A program made the translations under genes and the position numbers. The notes beneath the pieces were generated by a model. The model searched no databases, was not told the DNA's origin, and saw only the letters and a list, made by a program, of their open reading frames with translations. A DNA stretch of 38,330 nucleotides from Betaproteobacteria bacterium (GTDB taxonomy: Bacteria; Pseudomonadota; Gammaproteobacteria; Burkholderiales; SG8-41). Every line of letters begins with the position of its first letter. Position 1 is the stretch's first letter. The DNA lies in the NCBI GenBank assembly GCA_021732605.1, contig JAKFUS010000018.1:1-38330 (forward strand). Direction: 5' to 3'. Of the stretch, positions 23,485-32,304 are shown piece by piece.

Positions 23485-24738
23485 ATGGATCAACCCGCTA
23501 AAATCGGCCGCTACAACATCGCCGCCGAAATCGGCCGCGGCGCGATGGGTGTAGTCTACCGCGCGGTGGATCCAATGCTTGAGCGCACGGTGGCGGTCAA
23601 GACCATCAACATGGCGCTGGATCCCGGCGAAATAGAACACTACGAAAAACGCTTCACCATCGAAGCGCGCGCCGCCGGTGGCCTCAACCATCCGAACATC
23701 GTCACCATCCACGACATCGGCCGCAGCGGCGACCTCGCTTACATGGCGATGGAATTCCTTGAAGGCCGCGAGCTGAAAGACCTGATCGCCAACGGCGAAC
23801 TCACCGTGGACCGCGCGCTGGACATCGCCGCGCAGGCCGCCGACGGTCTCGCTTACGCGCATCAGCATGAGGTCGTGCACCGTGACATCAAGCCGGCCAA
23901 CATCATGATCCTCGGCGATGGTCGCGTGAAAATAATGGACTTCGGCATCGCCCGCATGCGCACCGCCGACGTGCGCACACAGACCGGCGTGGTGCTCGGT
24001 TCGCCGCGTTACCTGTCGCCGGAGCAGGTGCTGGGCAAACGCTCCGACGGACGCGCCGACATTTTCTCGCTGGGCGTAATCCTTTATGAAATGATCGCCG
24101 GCCAGCCGCCGTTCAACGGTGTCGACGTCAATTCGCTGATGTTCCAGATCGTTAATTTCACCCCGCCGCCGCCGAGCTCGGTTAACACCAGGCTGCCGCC
24201 GATGCTCGATCTGATCATCACCAAGGCACTCGCCAAGTCCGCCGACGAACGTTACGCCGGCATCACCGAATTCGCCGCCGACCTGCGCGCCTGCCGCCAG
24301 CAGGGACTGGGCACAACCATGCCGACGCTGATCGCCGTAACACAGCCGGTGAGCGCCGAATCGCAAAAGATGCTGTTCGACGACACCCAGCCGGCGTCAC
24401 GCGCCGAGGATCGGAGTCTGACTTTATCCAACAACAGTCTGCCCGGCGACACCATCCCGTCGCGCGGGCTGGCCAAGGAATTCGATTCGATGGCGGCCAC
24501 CATGCGCCTCGCCGCAAAAACCGGCGTCATCACCGATCCCGACGCCTTTGCCGCCAACTTCGGCGTCAGCCGTCACTCCATCGACGCGGCGATCATGGAT
24601 GCCGGTGATGAATCCGAACGCAACTGGGGCGCCCATACCGTGATGCGCGCACCACCCTGGTCGACCCGCGACCGGCAGATTTTCCTCGGCTCGGTTGGTG
24701 GCGCACTCGTGCTGGGCATGCTGATCGTTTTCATCTGA
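23485..24738 (+). CDS. Membrane-anchored Hanks-type Ser/Thr protein kinase
   Basis: 417 residues. The kinase domain (about 9-275) has the glycine loop GRGAMG (17-22), Lys39 in VAVK, Glu in IEARAAGG, the catalytic loop HRDIKPAN (132-139, Asp134), DFG (152-154), an activation loop with several Thr, and SPEQ. A juxtamembrane region of about 120 residues rich in Ser/Thr/Asp follows, and a single C-terminal helix (about 398-417, FLGSVGGALVLGMLIVFI) anchors it with the kinase inside. There is essentially no outside domain, so sensing may come through the lipoprotein or the PEGA-cyclase encoded just upstream (inference). It starts 22 bases after the lipoprotein gene. Confidence 0.93.
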   Translation: MDQPAKIGRYNIAAEIGRGAMGVVYRAVDPMLERTVAVKTINMALDPGEIEHYEKRFTIEARAAGGLNHPNIVTIHDIGRSGDLAYMAMEFLEGRELKDLIANGELTVDRALDIAAQAADGLAYAHQHEVVHRDIKPANIMILGDGRVKIMDFGIARMRTADVRTQTGVVLGSPRYLSPEQVLGKRSDGRADIFSLGVILYEMIAGQPPFNGVDVNSLMFQIVNFTPPPPSSVNTRLPPMLDLIITKALAKSADERYAGITEFAADLRACRQQGLGTTMPTLIAVTQPVSAESQKMLFDDTQPASRAEDRSLTLSNNSLPGDTIPSRGLAKEFDSMAATMRLAAKTGVITDPDAFAANFGVSRHSIDAAIMDAGDESERNWGAHTVMRAPPWSTRDRQIFLGSVGGALVLGMLIVFI

Positions 24739-24757
24739 AGATTTAGTCTTCAGCTTT

Positions 24758-24800
24758 CGCCCGTAAAAGTTCTCGCCCGTACAATTTACGCCCGTAAAGT
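24758..24800 (+). repeat. Three short direct repeats (CGCCCGTAMAR-type) upstream of the enolase-family gene
   Basis: CGCCCGTAAAAGT (24758), CGCCCGTACAATT (24774) and CGCCCGTAAAGT (24789) recur at 16- and 15-base steps in the 90-base gap before the gene at 24829. A cluster of spaced half-sites like this could bind a regulator on one face of the helix only approximately; no function is shown. Confidence 0.5.
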
Positions 24801-24828
24801 TTTAGTCTGTATTCACTGAAGGAGCGCC

Positions 24829-25941
24829 ATGCGCATCACCGCCGTCGAAGCCATTGCCATTGACATTCCCCTCAGCAAAAATTTCGGCGGCTCGACCTAC
24901 AGTGTGCTCAAACGTTCGACGGTGATCACCCGATTGCGCACCGACAGCGGACTCACCAGCAATGTGTACAACGGCGACAATCGCGCCCATGGCCCCCAAA
25001 TCGCGAAACTGATCGAAAACGATTTATTTAATGTAATCAATGGCTTGAGTATTTTCGAGCGTGAACGCGCCTGGGACCGCATGTTTGCGCTGAGCCACTC
25101 CGCCGCCGACAAGAAACTGCTGCTCGAAGCCATCGCCTGCGTCGACTGCGCGATCTGGGACCTGACCGGCCGCGCGCTGGGCAAAAGCGTGCGTGAACTC
25201 ATCGGCGGCTACACCACTGAACTGCAGATCATTTCCATCGGCGGCTATTACATGCCCGGCAAAACCGAAGCCGACATTGCGCGCGAAATCGTCTCGTACC
25301 GCGACGCCGGCATGGCCGGCTGCAAATTCAAGGTCGGCGGGTTGTCACCGGAGGAAGATGCCAAACGCGTCGCGGTTGCACGCAAGGCTGTTGGGGACGA
25401 CTTCATCCTCTGTGTTGATGCCAACCGCGGCTGGGCCGCCGAAGACGCCATCCGTTTCGCGCGACTGGTAGAGGCGCACAACATCCGCTGGTTCGAGGAA
25501 CCCTGTCACTGGCATGACGATGCCGCGCAGATGGCGCGGGTGCGCCAGGCCATCACCATGCCGGTGACGGCCGGACAGAGCGAAATCACCAGCCATGCGA
25601 TCCGTCGGCTGGTCGATGCGGGCGCGGTGGATCTGGTCAACTACGACGTATCGGAAGGCGGCGGCGTCACTGACTGGCTGCGTGCCGCCGGACTGTGCCG
25701 CGCTGCGGGCGTGGCCATGGCGCACCACGAAGAGGCGCAGATCGCCAGCCACCTGCTCGCCGCCGTGCCCCACGGCACCTATGCCGAATGTTTCGCCGAC
25801 CCGGCACGGGATCCGGTGTGGCAATCGATGTGGATCAACCGCCCGGCGATCAAAATGGGCATGATGCAGGTCGCCACCGGTCCCGGTTTCGACATCGAGC
25901 TCGACGAAAAAATGATTCAAAAGTTTCGCACCAACTATTGA
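24829..25941 (+). CDS. Mandelate racemase / muconate lactonizing enzyme family protein
   Basis: 370 residues with GGAG five bases before the ATG. It is an enolase-superfamily member that abstracts the alpha-proton of a carboxylate with Mg2+. The capping domain (about 1-125) is followed by the barrel with Lys166-x-Lys168 (CKFKVGG), metal ligands Asp197 (DANRGW), Glu223 (WFEEP) and Glu252 (GQSE), and a His-Asp dyad (His299 or His300 in AHHEEAQ, Asp273 in NYDVSE). Both catalytic bases are present, so racemase or sugar-acid dehydratase chemistry is more likely than cycloisomerisation. The substrate is unknown. A terminator follows. Confidence 0.92.
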   Translation: MRITAVEAIAIDIPLSKNFGGSTYSVLKRSTVITRLRTDSGLTSNVYNGDNRAHGPQIAKLIENDLFNVINGLSIFERERAWDRMFALSHSAADKKLLLEAIACVDCAIWDLTGRALGKSVRELIGGYTTELQIISIGGYYMPGKTEADIAREIVSYRDAGMAGCKFKVGGLSPEEDAKRVAVARKAVGDDFILCVDANRGWAAEDAIRFARLVEAHNIRWFEEPCHWHDDAAQMARVRQAITMPVTAGQSEITSHAIRRLVDAGAVDLVNYDVSEGGGVTDWLRAAGLCRAAGVAMAHHEEAQIASHLLAAVPHGTYAECFADPARDPVWQSMWINRPAIKMGMMQVATGPGFDIELDEKMIQKFRTNY

Positions 25942-25949
25942 TGTTTTCC

Positions 25950-25983
25950 AAAAACATGACAGCCTCGTCAGAGGCATGTTTTT
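25950..25983 (+). terminator. Hairpin terminator after the enolase-family gene
   Basis: AAAAACAT pairs with ATGTTTTT around an inner stem GCCTC / GAGGC with a GTCA loop, ending in a T-run. It begins nine bases after the stop at 25941 and separates this gene from the SulP gene. Confidence 0.7.
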
Positions 25984-26024
25984 GTCATTATTAATGTAAT
26001 TTTCAATAGTCACCCCCGCACACG

Positions 26025-27659
26025 ATGCCCGCCCTGCCCCGTTTCCGTCCGCGCCTCTTCGAGGTCATCGGCGAATACAACGCCGCGCGATTGCGCGCTG
26101 ACGTGCTGGCCGGCATCACCGTCGGCATACTCGCGCTACCGCTGGCGATCGCCTTCGCCATCGCATCGGGCATGACGCCGGAATCAGGCATCTATACCGC
26201 GATCATCGCCGGCTTCATCGTCTCGGCACTCGGCGGCTCGCGCGTGCAGATCGGCGGTCCGACCGGCGCATTCATCGTCATCGTCTACGGCATCGTCGTC
26301 CAGTACGGCGTCGCCAACCTGCTGATCTGCACACTGATGGCAGGCTTCATGCTGCTGGCGATGGGCCTGCTGCGCATGGGCACATGGATCCGCTTCATTC
26401 CGGTGTCGGTGATCAGCGGTTTCACCAAGGGCATCGCGGTACTGATCCTGCTGTCGCAGGTGCGGGATTTTCTCGGCCTCAGCACCGGGCAATTGCCGGC
26501 GGAATTTTTCGCGCAGATTACGGTGTTGTGGCAGGCGCTGGATACCGTGAACTGGACCGCGGTCGCGCTGTCTCTCGCCTGCCTGGCGTTGATCGTATTC
26601 TGGCCGCAGGCCTGGCGCGTGGTGCCCGCACCCATCGTCGCACTGGTCGCGGGCACTGCGGCTGTGGCCCTGTTCCACCTGCCGGTGGAAACCATCGGTT
26701 CGCGTTTCGGCGGCATTCCGCAAACGCTGCCGGGCTTCGCTTTTCCCGAACTGTCCGTGGCAACCATCCGCCACCTCATTGGGCCGGCCATCGCCATCGC
26801 GCTGCTCGGCGCCATCGAATCACTGTTGTCGGCCACCGTCGCCGACAACATGATCGACGACCGCCACAAACCCAACCAGGAACTGATGGCGCAGGGCATT
26901 GCCAACATCATCGCCCCGCTGTTCGGCGGTTTCTGCGCCACCGGCGCCATTGCCCGCACCAGCACCAATGTGCGCATGGGCGCCTTCGGCCCGATCTCCG
27001 GCATCGTACACGCGCTGACCCTGCTGGCCATCGTGCTGGTTGCCGCCCCGCTGGCAACACATGTGCCACTGGCCGCACTGTCGGCAATCCTCGTCGTCGT
27101 CGCCTGGAACATGGGCGAATGGCATGACTTCCGCGAAATGCGCCGCTACACCATGAACTACCGTGCCATCCTGCTCGCGACCTTTGTGCTGACCGTGGTG
27201 TTCGACCTGACCGTCGCGGTCGAAGTCGGCCTGGTGATGGCAGCGATTTTTTTCATTACCCGCATGTCATCGCTGACCGGCGTCACCGAAATCCCCGCCA
27301 GCGAGACATCCGGCAGGGTGCGCGCCTACGAAATGTTCGGTTCGCTGTTTTTCGGATCCGCCAACAAGCTCGAACCACTGCTTGCCAGCGCCGACCCTGC
27401 GGATCCGGCGCGGGTGGTCGTGCTCGACCTGCAGAAAACCCTCAACGTCGATACCACCGGTCTCGACATCCTGGAGGCGCTGCGCCGCAAACTCGCGAAA
27501 AACGGCAAGACCCTGATCATCGCCGGCGCCGGTGCGCAGCCGCTGTCGCTGTTCCAGCGCTCGGGATTCACGCAAAAACTTGGCGCAGAAAATCTCTGCG
27601 CCGACCGCGCCACCGGCATGGTACGCGCTGCAACTTTGTCTCAACACCACACTTCGTAA
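26025..27659 (+). CDS. SulP-family inorganic anion transporter with STAS domain
   Basis: 544 residues. Ten or more membrane helices (about 25-400) contain the SulP hallmark near helix 1 (LAGITVGILALPLAIAFAIA), GGPTGAF (substrate-site region) and FGGFCATGAIARTSTN. A cytoplasmic STAS domain (about 425-535) includes VLDLQKTLNVDTTGLDILEAL. SulP proteins of the SLC26 type move sulfate, bicarbonate or dicarboxylates. No carbonic anhydrase or sulfate assimilation gene is adjacent, so the substrate is open. It ends 13 bases before the acylphosphatase start. Confidence 0.95.
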   Translation: MPALPRFRPRLFEVIGEYNAARLRADVLAGITVGILALPLAIAFAIASGMTPESGIYTAIIAGFIVSALGGSRVQIGGPTGAFIVIVYGIVVQYGVANLLICTLMAGFMLLAMGLLRMGTWIRFIPVSVISGFTKGIAVLILLSQVRDFLGLSTGQLPAEFFAQITVLWQALDTVNWTAVALSLACLALIVFWPQAWRVVPAPIVALVAGTAAVALFHLPVETIGSRFGGIPQTLPGFAFPELSVATIRHLIGPAIAIALLGAIESLLSATVADNMIDDRHKPNQELMAQGIANIIAPLFGGFCATGAIARTSTNVRMGAFGPISGIVHALTLLAIVLVAAPLATHVPLAALSAILVVVAWNMGEWHDFREMRRYTMNYRAILLATFVLTVVFDLTVAVEVGLVMAAIFFITRMSSLTGVTEIPASETSGRVRAYEMFGSLFFGSANKLEPLLASADPADPARVVVLDLQKTLNVDTTGLDILEALRRKLAKNGKTLIIAGAGAQPLSLFQRSGFTQKLGAENLCADRATGMVRAATLSQHHTS

Positions 27660-27672
27660 TTCACGCGCCGTG

Positions 27673-27945
27673 ATGATTACGCGCCATCTATTGATCCGTG
27701 GACGCGTGCAAGGTGTGGGTTTTCGCCATTACATGGCCTACAAGGCCGAACAACTGGGCATCAGCGGATGGGTGCGCAATCGCAGTGACGGCAGCGTGGA
27801 AGCGGTGGTGCACGGGCCGCAGACCGCAGTCGCCGCCATCATCGAATGCGCACAACGCGGGCCGCGGGCCTCACAGGTCAGTGGTGTTTCAGTGAGTGAC
27901 GGTGAGGGTGTTTACGCCAGTTTCGAAATGCGCGAAACCGTTTAA
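27673..27945 (+). CDS. Acylphosphatase
   Basis: 90 residues from the ATG at 27673; the preceding GTG is also possible. The signature GRVQGVGFRHYM (about 10-21) carries the phosphate-binding loop and catalytic Arg, and GWVRNRSDGSVE (about 32-43) carries the catalytic Asn. It hydrolyses acyl phosphates such as carbamoyl or acetyl phosphate. The size is exactly that of the family. It probably shares a transcript with the transporter upstream and converges on the TPR gene, 26 bases away. Confidence 0.95.
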   Translation: MITRHLLIRGRVQGVGFRHYMAYKAEQLGISGWVRNRSDGSVEAVVHGPQTAVAAIIECAQRGPRASQVSGVSVSDGEGVYASFEMRETV

Positions 27946-27971
27946 AAGTTGTTTAAAAACAATAACTTAAA

Positions 27972-28679
27972 TCAATTTTTCGGTGCCGGACTGCTGTTGC
28001 GATGGATCGTCGCAGCGCGCACTGCGAGTTTGTCAGCCTCCGGCTTGCGACCCAGCGCCTCCAGCACCTGCGCCAGGTTGTTCAGCGTGTGCGCAACACT
28101 GGGACTGGTTGGCCCCAAAGTTTTTTCCTTCATCGCCAGCGCACGGCGCAGTACCGGTTCGGCCTCGGCATTGCGCCCCTGCGCGTGCAGCGTCGCGCCG
28201 AGGTTGTTCAGGCTCGCCGCGGTTTTCGGATCATCACCGTAGCTTTTTTCGAACACTGCGAGCACGCGCCGGTGCAGCTTCTCGGCTTCGGCGTATTTTT
28301 TCTGCGCCTGCACCACGTCAGCGAGGTTGTTGACCAGAATCGCCACCGCCGGATCGCGCGGCCCGAGGGCCTTCTCGCGCAAGGCCAGTGCGCGGCGGAA
28401 TTCCCTCTCCGATTCGGGATAACGCTGCGCAAAGCGCAGCACCAGACCCAGCGTGGCAATGCTCTGGTCGTAGGTGCGGTGTTTTTTACCGAAGCTGCGT
28501 TCAGCTTCGGCGATGGCCTCGCGTGCAAACAATTCCGCCTGCTGCAGGCTGCCGCGCTGCACGTGCAGATTGGCCTGGTCGGTCAGCATTTTCCATTCGA
28601 GCTCGCCGGCTGAAACCTGCACAGTGCACGCCAGCAACGCGACGGCGAATGCGATGCGCAGCTTGGTCTTAATTCCCAT
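27972..28679 (-). CDS. Exported TPR protein (kinesin light chain-like repeats)
   Basis: 235 residues from the ATG at 28679; a TTG two codons upstream is less likely. A signal peptide (MGIKTKLRIAFAVALLACTVQVSA) precedes four or more 42-residue TPR_12-type units with a recurring A-E-x-x-x-R-R-A-L-A-x-x-E-K-x-L-G-P pattern (REFRRALALREKALGPRDPA, LHRRVLAVFEKSYGDDPKTA, PVLRRALAMKEKTLGPTSPS). Such repeats bind peptides or partner proteins. It is likely periplasmic, role unknown. It overlaps the end of dnaE by eleven bases and so is translationally coupled to a polymerase with which it has no obvious link. Confidence 0.85.
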   Translation of the reverse strand: MGIKTKLRIAFAVALLACTVQVSAGELEWKMLTDQANLHVQRGSLQQAELFAREAIAEAERSFGKKHRTYDQSIATLGLVLRFAQRYPESEREFRRALALREKALGPRDPAVAILVNNLADVVQAQKKYAEAEKLHRRVLAVFEKSYGDDPKTAASLNNLGATLHAQGRNAEAEPVLRRALAMKEKTLGPTSPSVAHTLNNLAQVLEALGRKPEADKLAVRAATIHRNSSPAPKN

Positions 28680-31600
28680 ATTCAATATTGACGTTCTCCG
28701 GCTTCAGCCATTCGCCCAAAGAACGCAACAGGTCCTCATTGAGGTTGACCTGCCAGGCGGGCCCCAGTTTCACCTCGCAGAGCGCACCATTACTGGTGTA
28801 TTCGATGGCCACCGTGCAGCGGCCCTGACGGTGCGGACTGAGCAGTTCTTTGAGCTTGCTGCCGGAAGACTGACCGTTGCAGGTCAGGCGGATGCCGCGG
28901 GCGTAACGATTGCGCGCTTCGTTGAGGTCCATGATGTCCATGGCCTCAAGCCGCAACGAATTGTCGCCCGCACCATTGCCCCCATTACCCGGGTCTTCGG
29001 CTTCGGGGCTGCGGTAACGCTGGCGGCCACGCACTTCGATCACCAGCAGCTCATCCGCGCGCAGCTTGTGGCGGTGGCGATCGAACACCTCGCGGAACAC
29101 CACCACTTCGTGTTTGCCGGTGTCATCGGCCAGGGTCACGATGCCCATGCGGCCGCTGGCGGTGTTCTGCACGCGCACCGACAGCACCACGCCGGCGATG
29201 TTTGCCGTGCGCCCGCCGATGTCGCTGGCGGTCTGCAGGTCGCCGAGTTTTTTGCTGACCATGCGCCGCACTTCGTCGCGATAGACGTTGAACAGGTGGT
29301 CACTGCGGTAATAACCCAACGCCAGTTTTTCGTTCTGCAGCAGCTCCTTTTTGCTCCAGCGCGGAATATTCGCCGGCGCCACCACCCGCGGCGCATCAAC
29401 GGCGTCGCCGAACAAACTGTTCTGTGAGGCGGAGCGGCTCGCCTGCTCGGCGCTCTCCAGCGCGAGGCCGACGCAGGCCATCAGTTCTGCACGATTGTCG
29501 TTCACGCCGTCAAAAGCTCCGGCGCGCACCAGCGACTCGACCACGCGCCGGTTGACCACGCGTTTGTCGACGCGGTGGCAGAAATCGAACAAATCCTTGA
29601 ACGGCCCTCCAGTAGTACGCGCCTCGACGATCTGCTGGATCGCACCTTCGCCGGTGCCCTTGATGCCGCCCAGGCCGTAACGAATGCTTTTTTCATCGAC
29701 CGGCGCGAAACGATAACCGCCGGAATTGACGTCGGGCGCCAGCACTTCCAGCCGGTTGTCGCGCGCGTCATCGACCAGCTGCTGCACCTTGTCGGTATCG
29801 TTCATCACCGCCGACATGTTGGCCGCCATGAAAGCGGCCGGATGGTGCGCTTTCATGTAGGCCGTCTGGTAGGCCACCAGCGCATAGGCCGCGGCATGCG
29901 ACTTGTTGAAGCCGTAACCGGCGAATTTTTCCATCAGGTCGAACAGCTCGTCGGCCTTGCCCTGGTTCAAGCCGTTTTTCGCCGCACCCTCGCGGAACAG
30001 GCCGCGGTGTTCGGCCATTTCCTCCGGTTTTTTCTTGCCCATCGCACGGCGCAGCAGGTCGGCGCCGCCGAGGCTGTAACCGCCGATGATCTGCGCCATC
30101 TGCATCACCTGCTCCTGGTAGACCATGATGGCGTAGGTTTCAGAGAGGATGCTTTCGACGCGCGGATCGGGGTAGCTGAACCGTTTGCCGTGTTTGCGCG
30201 CGCAGAATTCCGGGATCAGCTCCATCGGTCCCGGACGATAGAGGGCGACCAGCGCAATAATGTCGCCGAAACGGTCGGGTTTGGCGCTTTTCAGCATGTC
30301 GCGCATGCCGCGCGATTCAAACTGGAACACGGCCGATGTATTGGCCTTGGCAAAAATATCGTAGGCCGCCTTGTCGTCCAGCGGCAGTTTTTCCAGCTTC
30401 AGCGTGGATGATGGGTCCAACTGCTTGATGTATCTGAGTGTCCAGTCGAGGATGGTCAGCGTGGTCAGGCCGAGAAAGTCGAACTTGACGAGACCGATGG
30501 CTTCGACGTCGTCCTTGTCGAACTGGCTCACCGCGGCATTCGACGCGTCAGCGACATACAGCGGACAGAAATCAGTCAGCTTGCCCGGCGCGATCAGCAC
30601 GCCACCGGCATGCATGCCGACATTCCGCGTGAGACCCTCAAGCGTGCCGGCCAGCTCCAGCAGCTCGGCGACTTCCTCTTCTTTTTTCTCGCGCTCGGCG
30701 AGCTGCGGCTCCATCTTGCGTGCTTCTTCCAGTGTGATGTGCTTGCCGGGCTGGAAGGGAATCAGCTTGGCGAGCTGGTCGCAGAAGTTGTAACCCAAGT
30801 CGAGCACGCGGCCCACGTCGCGCACCACCGCCTTGGCCGCCATGGTGCCGAAAGTGGCGATCTGCGACACCGAATCCGCGCCGTAGCGCGTTTTCACATA
30901 ATCGATGACGCGGTCGCGGCCGTCCTGGCAGAAGTCAATGTCGAAGTCGGGCATCGACACCCGCTCGGGGTTCAGGAAGCGTTCAAACAGCAGGTTGTAA
31001 CGCAGCGGATCAAGGTCGGTGATGCCGAGGCTGTACGCCACCAGCGAACCGGCGCCGGAACCGCGGCCCGGCCCCACCGGCACGCCGTTCTGTTTCGCCC
31101 AGTTGATGAAGTCGGCAACGATCAGGAAATAACCCGGGAAACCCATTTGCAGGATGGTCTTGATCTCGAACTCCAGCCGCTCGCGATAGGTCGGATCCTG
31201 CTTTGCACGCTCCGCCGCATCGGGATACAGCTCGGCCATGCGCAGGTCCAGGCCCGCACCCGCCTGTTCGCGCAGATGCTGCTCGAGGCTGACGTTTTCC
31301 GGTGTCGGGAAATGCGGCAGCCGGCTTTTGCCCAGCGTCAGTCCCAGCGTGCAGCGCTTGGCGATTTCGATGGTGTTTTCCAGCACCTCCGGCACGTCGG
31401 CAAAGAGTTCCACCATCTCGCGCTGGGTTTTGAAATACTGTTCACCGCTGAAACGTTTCGGCCGGCGCTGGTCGGAGAGGATGTAGCCCTCGGAGATGCA
31501 CACCCGCGCCTCGTGCGCGCGGAAATCCTCGGGTTTGAGGAACTGCACCGGATGCGTGGCGACTGCGGGCAGGCCCAGCGCGCCCGCCAGTTGCAGCGCG

Positions 31601-32178
31601 CGCTCGACATGCTGCTCCACCGGGACGGTCGCCGCACCCCCAGTCATCGCCTGCGGCCCGAGGCGCTGCACTTCGAGGTAATAACGGCCGGGAAACAGCG
31701 CCGCCCATTCCTGCGCCAGCCGGCGCGCGGCATCTTGATGGCCGGAGACCAGCGCTTGGCCGACGTCGCCGTGATGGGCGCCCGAAAGTACGATCAGGCC
31801 ATCGGTGCTGATCTCGGTCAGCCACTCCTTCATCACTTCGGCACGGCCGCGATACTGGTTGCTGCGATAGGCGCGGGTCAGCAGCTCGCACAGGCGCAGA
31901 TAACCCTGGTAGTTCTGTGCCAGCAGCAGCACCCGGAAGGGATTGTCGCGGTCGGCCATGTTGCTGAGCCACAGGTCACAGCCGGTGATCGGCTTCAGGC
32001 CCCCTGCCCGCGCGGCCTGATAAAACTTGACCATGCCGAACACATTGCCGAGGTCGGTCAGGCCCAGCGCCGGCATGCCGTCGGCCTTTGCCGCGGCCAC
32101 GGCTTCATCGACGCGCACGATGCCATCAACGATGGAATATTCGCTGTGCAAGCGCAGATGAATGAACGCAGGCTGCAT
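28669..32178 (-). CDS. dnaE: DNA polymerase III alpha subunit
   Basis: 1169 residues, the usual DnaE1 length. It is the replicative polymerase of the chromosome. Domains in order: PHP (about 1-280, starting FIHLRLHSEYSIVDG), palm with the catalytic aspartates in MPDFDIDF (Asp411 and Asp413) and the preceding GPGRGSGAGSLVAY, thumb and fingers (YRPGPMELIPEF, YGFNKSHAAAYALVAYQTAY), tandem HhH, an OB domain (about 985-1080), and a C-terminal tau-binding region. The PHP motif HSEYS lacks the full metal set of proofreading PHP domains, as usual for proteobacterial DnaE. It is intact, with no frame break. Confidence 0.98.
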   Translation of the reverse strand: MQPAFIHLRLHSEYSIVDGIVRVDEAVAAAKADGMPALGLTDLGNVFGMVKFYQAARAGGLKPITGCDLWLSNMADRDNPFRVLLLAQNYQGYLRLCELLTRAYRSNQYRGRAEVMKEWLTEISTDGLIVLSGAHHGDVGQALVSGHQDAARRLAQEWAALFPGRYYLEVQRLGPQAMTGGAATVPVEQHVERALQLAGALGLPAVATHPVQFLKPEDFRAHEARVCISEGYILSDQRRPKRFSGEQYFKTQREMVELFADVPEVLENTIEIAKRCTLGLTLGKSRLPHFPTPENVSLEQHLREQAGAGLDLRMAELYPDAAERAKQDPTYRERLEFEIKTILQMGFPGYFLIVADFINWAKQNGVPVGPGRGSGAGSLVAYSLGITDLDPLRYNLLFERFLNPERVSMPDFDIDFCQDGRDRVIDYVKTRYGADSVSQIATFGTMAAKAVVRDVGRVLDLGYNFCDQLAKLIPFQPGKHITLEEARKMEPQLAEREKKEEEVAELLELAGTLEGLTRNVGMHAGGVLIAPGKLTDFCPLYVADASNAAVSQFDKDDVEAIGLVKFDFLGLTTLTILDWTLRYIKQLDPSSTLKLEKLPLDDKAAYDIFAKANTSAVFQFESRGMRDMLKSAKPDRFGDIIALVALYRPGPMELIPEFCARKHGKRFSYPDPRVESILSETYAIMVYQEQVMQMAQIIGGYSLGGADLLRRAMGKKKPEEMAEHRGLFREGAAKNGLNQGKADELFDLMEKFAGYGFNKSHAAAYALVAYQTAYMKAHHPAAFMAANMSAVMNDTDKVQQLVDDARDNRLEVLAPDVNSGGYRFAPVDEKSIRYGLGGIKGTGEGAIQQIVEARTTGGPFKDLFDFCHRVDKRVVNRRVVESLVRAGAFDGVNDNRAELMACVGLALESAEQASRSASQNSLFGDAVDAPRVVAPANIPRWSKKELLQNEKLALGYYRSDHLFNVYRDEVRRMVSKKLGDLQTASDIGGRTANIAGVVLSVRVQNTASGRMGIVTLADDTGKHEVVVFREVFDRHRHKLRADELLVIEVRGRQRYRSPEAEDPGNGGNGAGDNSLRLEAMDIMDLNEARNRYARGIRLTCNGQSSGSKLKELLSPHRQGRCTVAIEYTSNGALCEVKLGPAWQVNLNEDLLRSLGEWLKPENVNIEYGN

Positions 32179-32304
32179 GGGGCGCTATTTTACGATGTAG
32201 CGTCGATCAGATTAACGGGGATGCGCAGCTTTGTTTAACCTCAATAAAATCCATGACATAGCGGCGTGTAGTGCGTACGTTTTATGCACCCTGTCACTGC
32301 AGTC

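Noticed and set aside
27948-27970. AT-rich imperfect palindrome between the acylphosphatase and TPR genes as a terminator
   Set aside because: Arms are short and interrupted by a bulge; too weak to call, although its position between converging genes fits.
30610-32238. Long open frame (542 codons) opposite dnaE
   Set aside because: It mirrors the GC-rich codon pattern of dnaE on the other strand, has no family resemblance, and its composition (His/Arg/Gln-rich) is typical of an antisense shadow.
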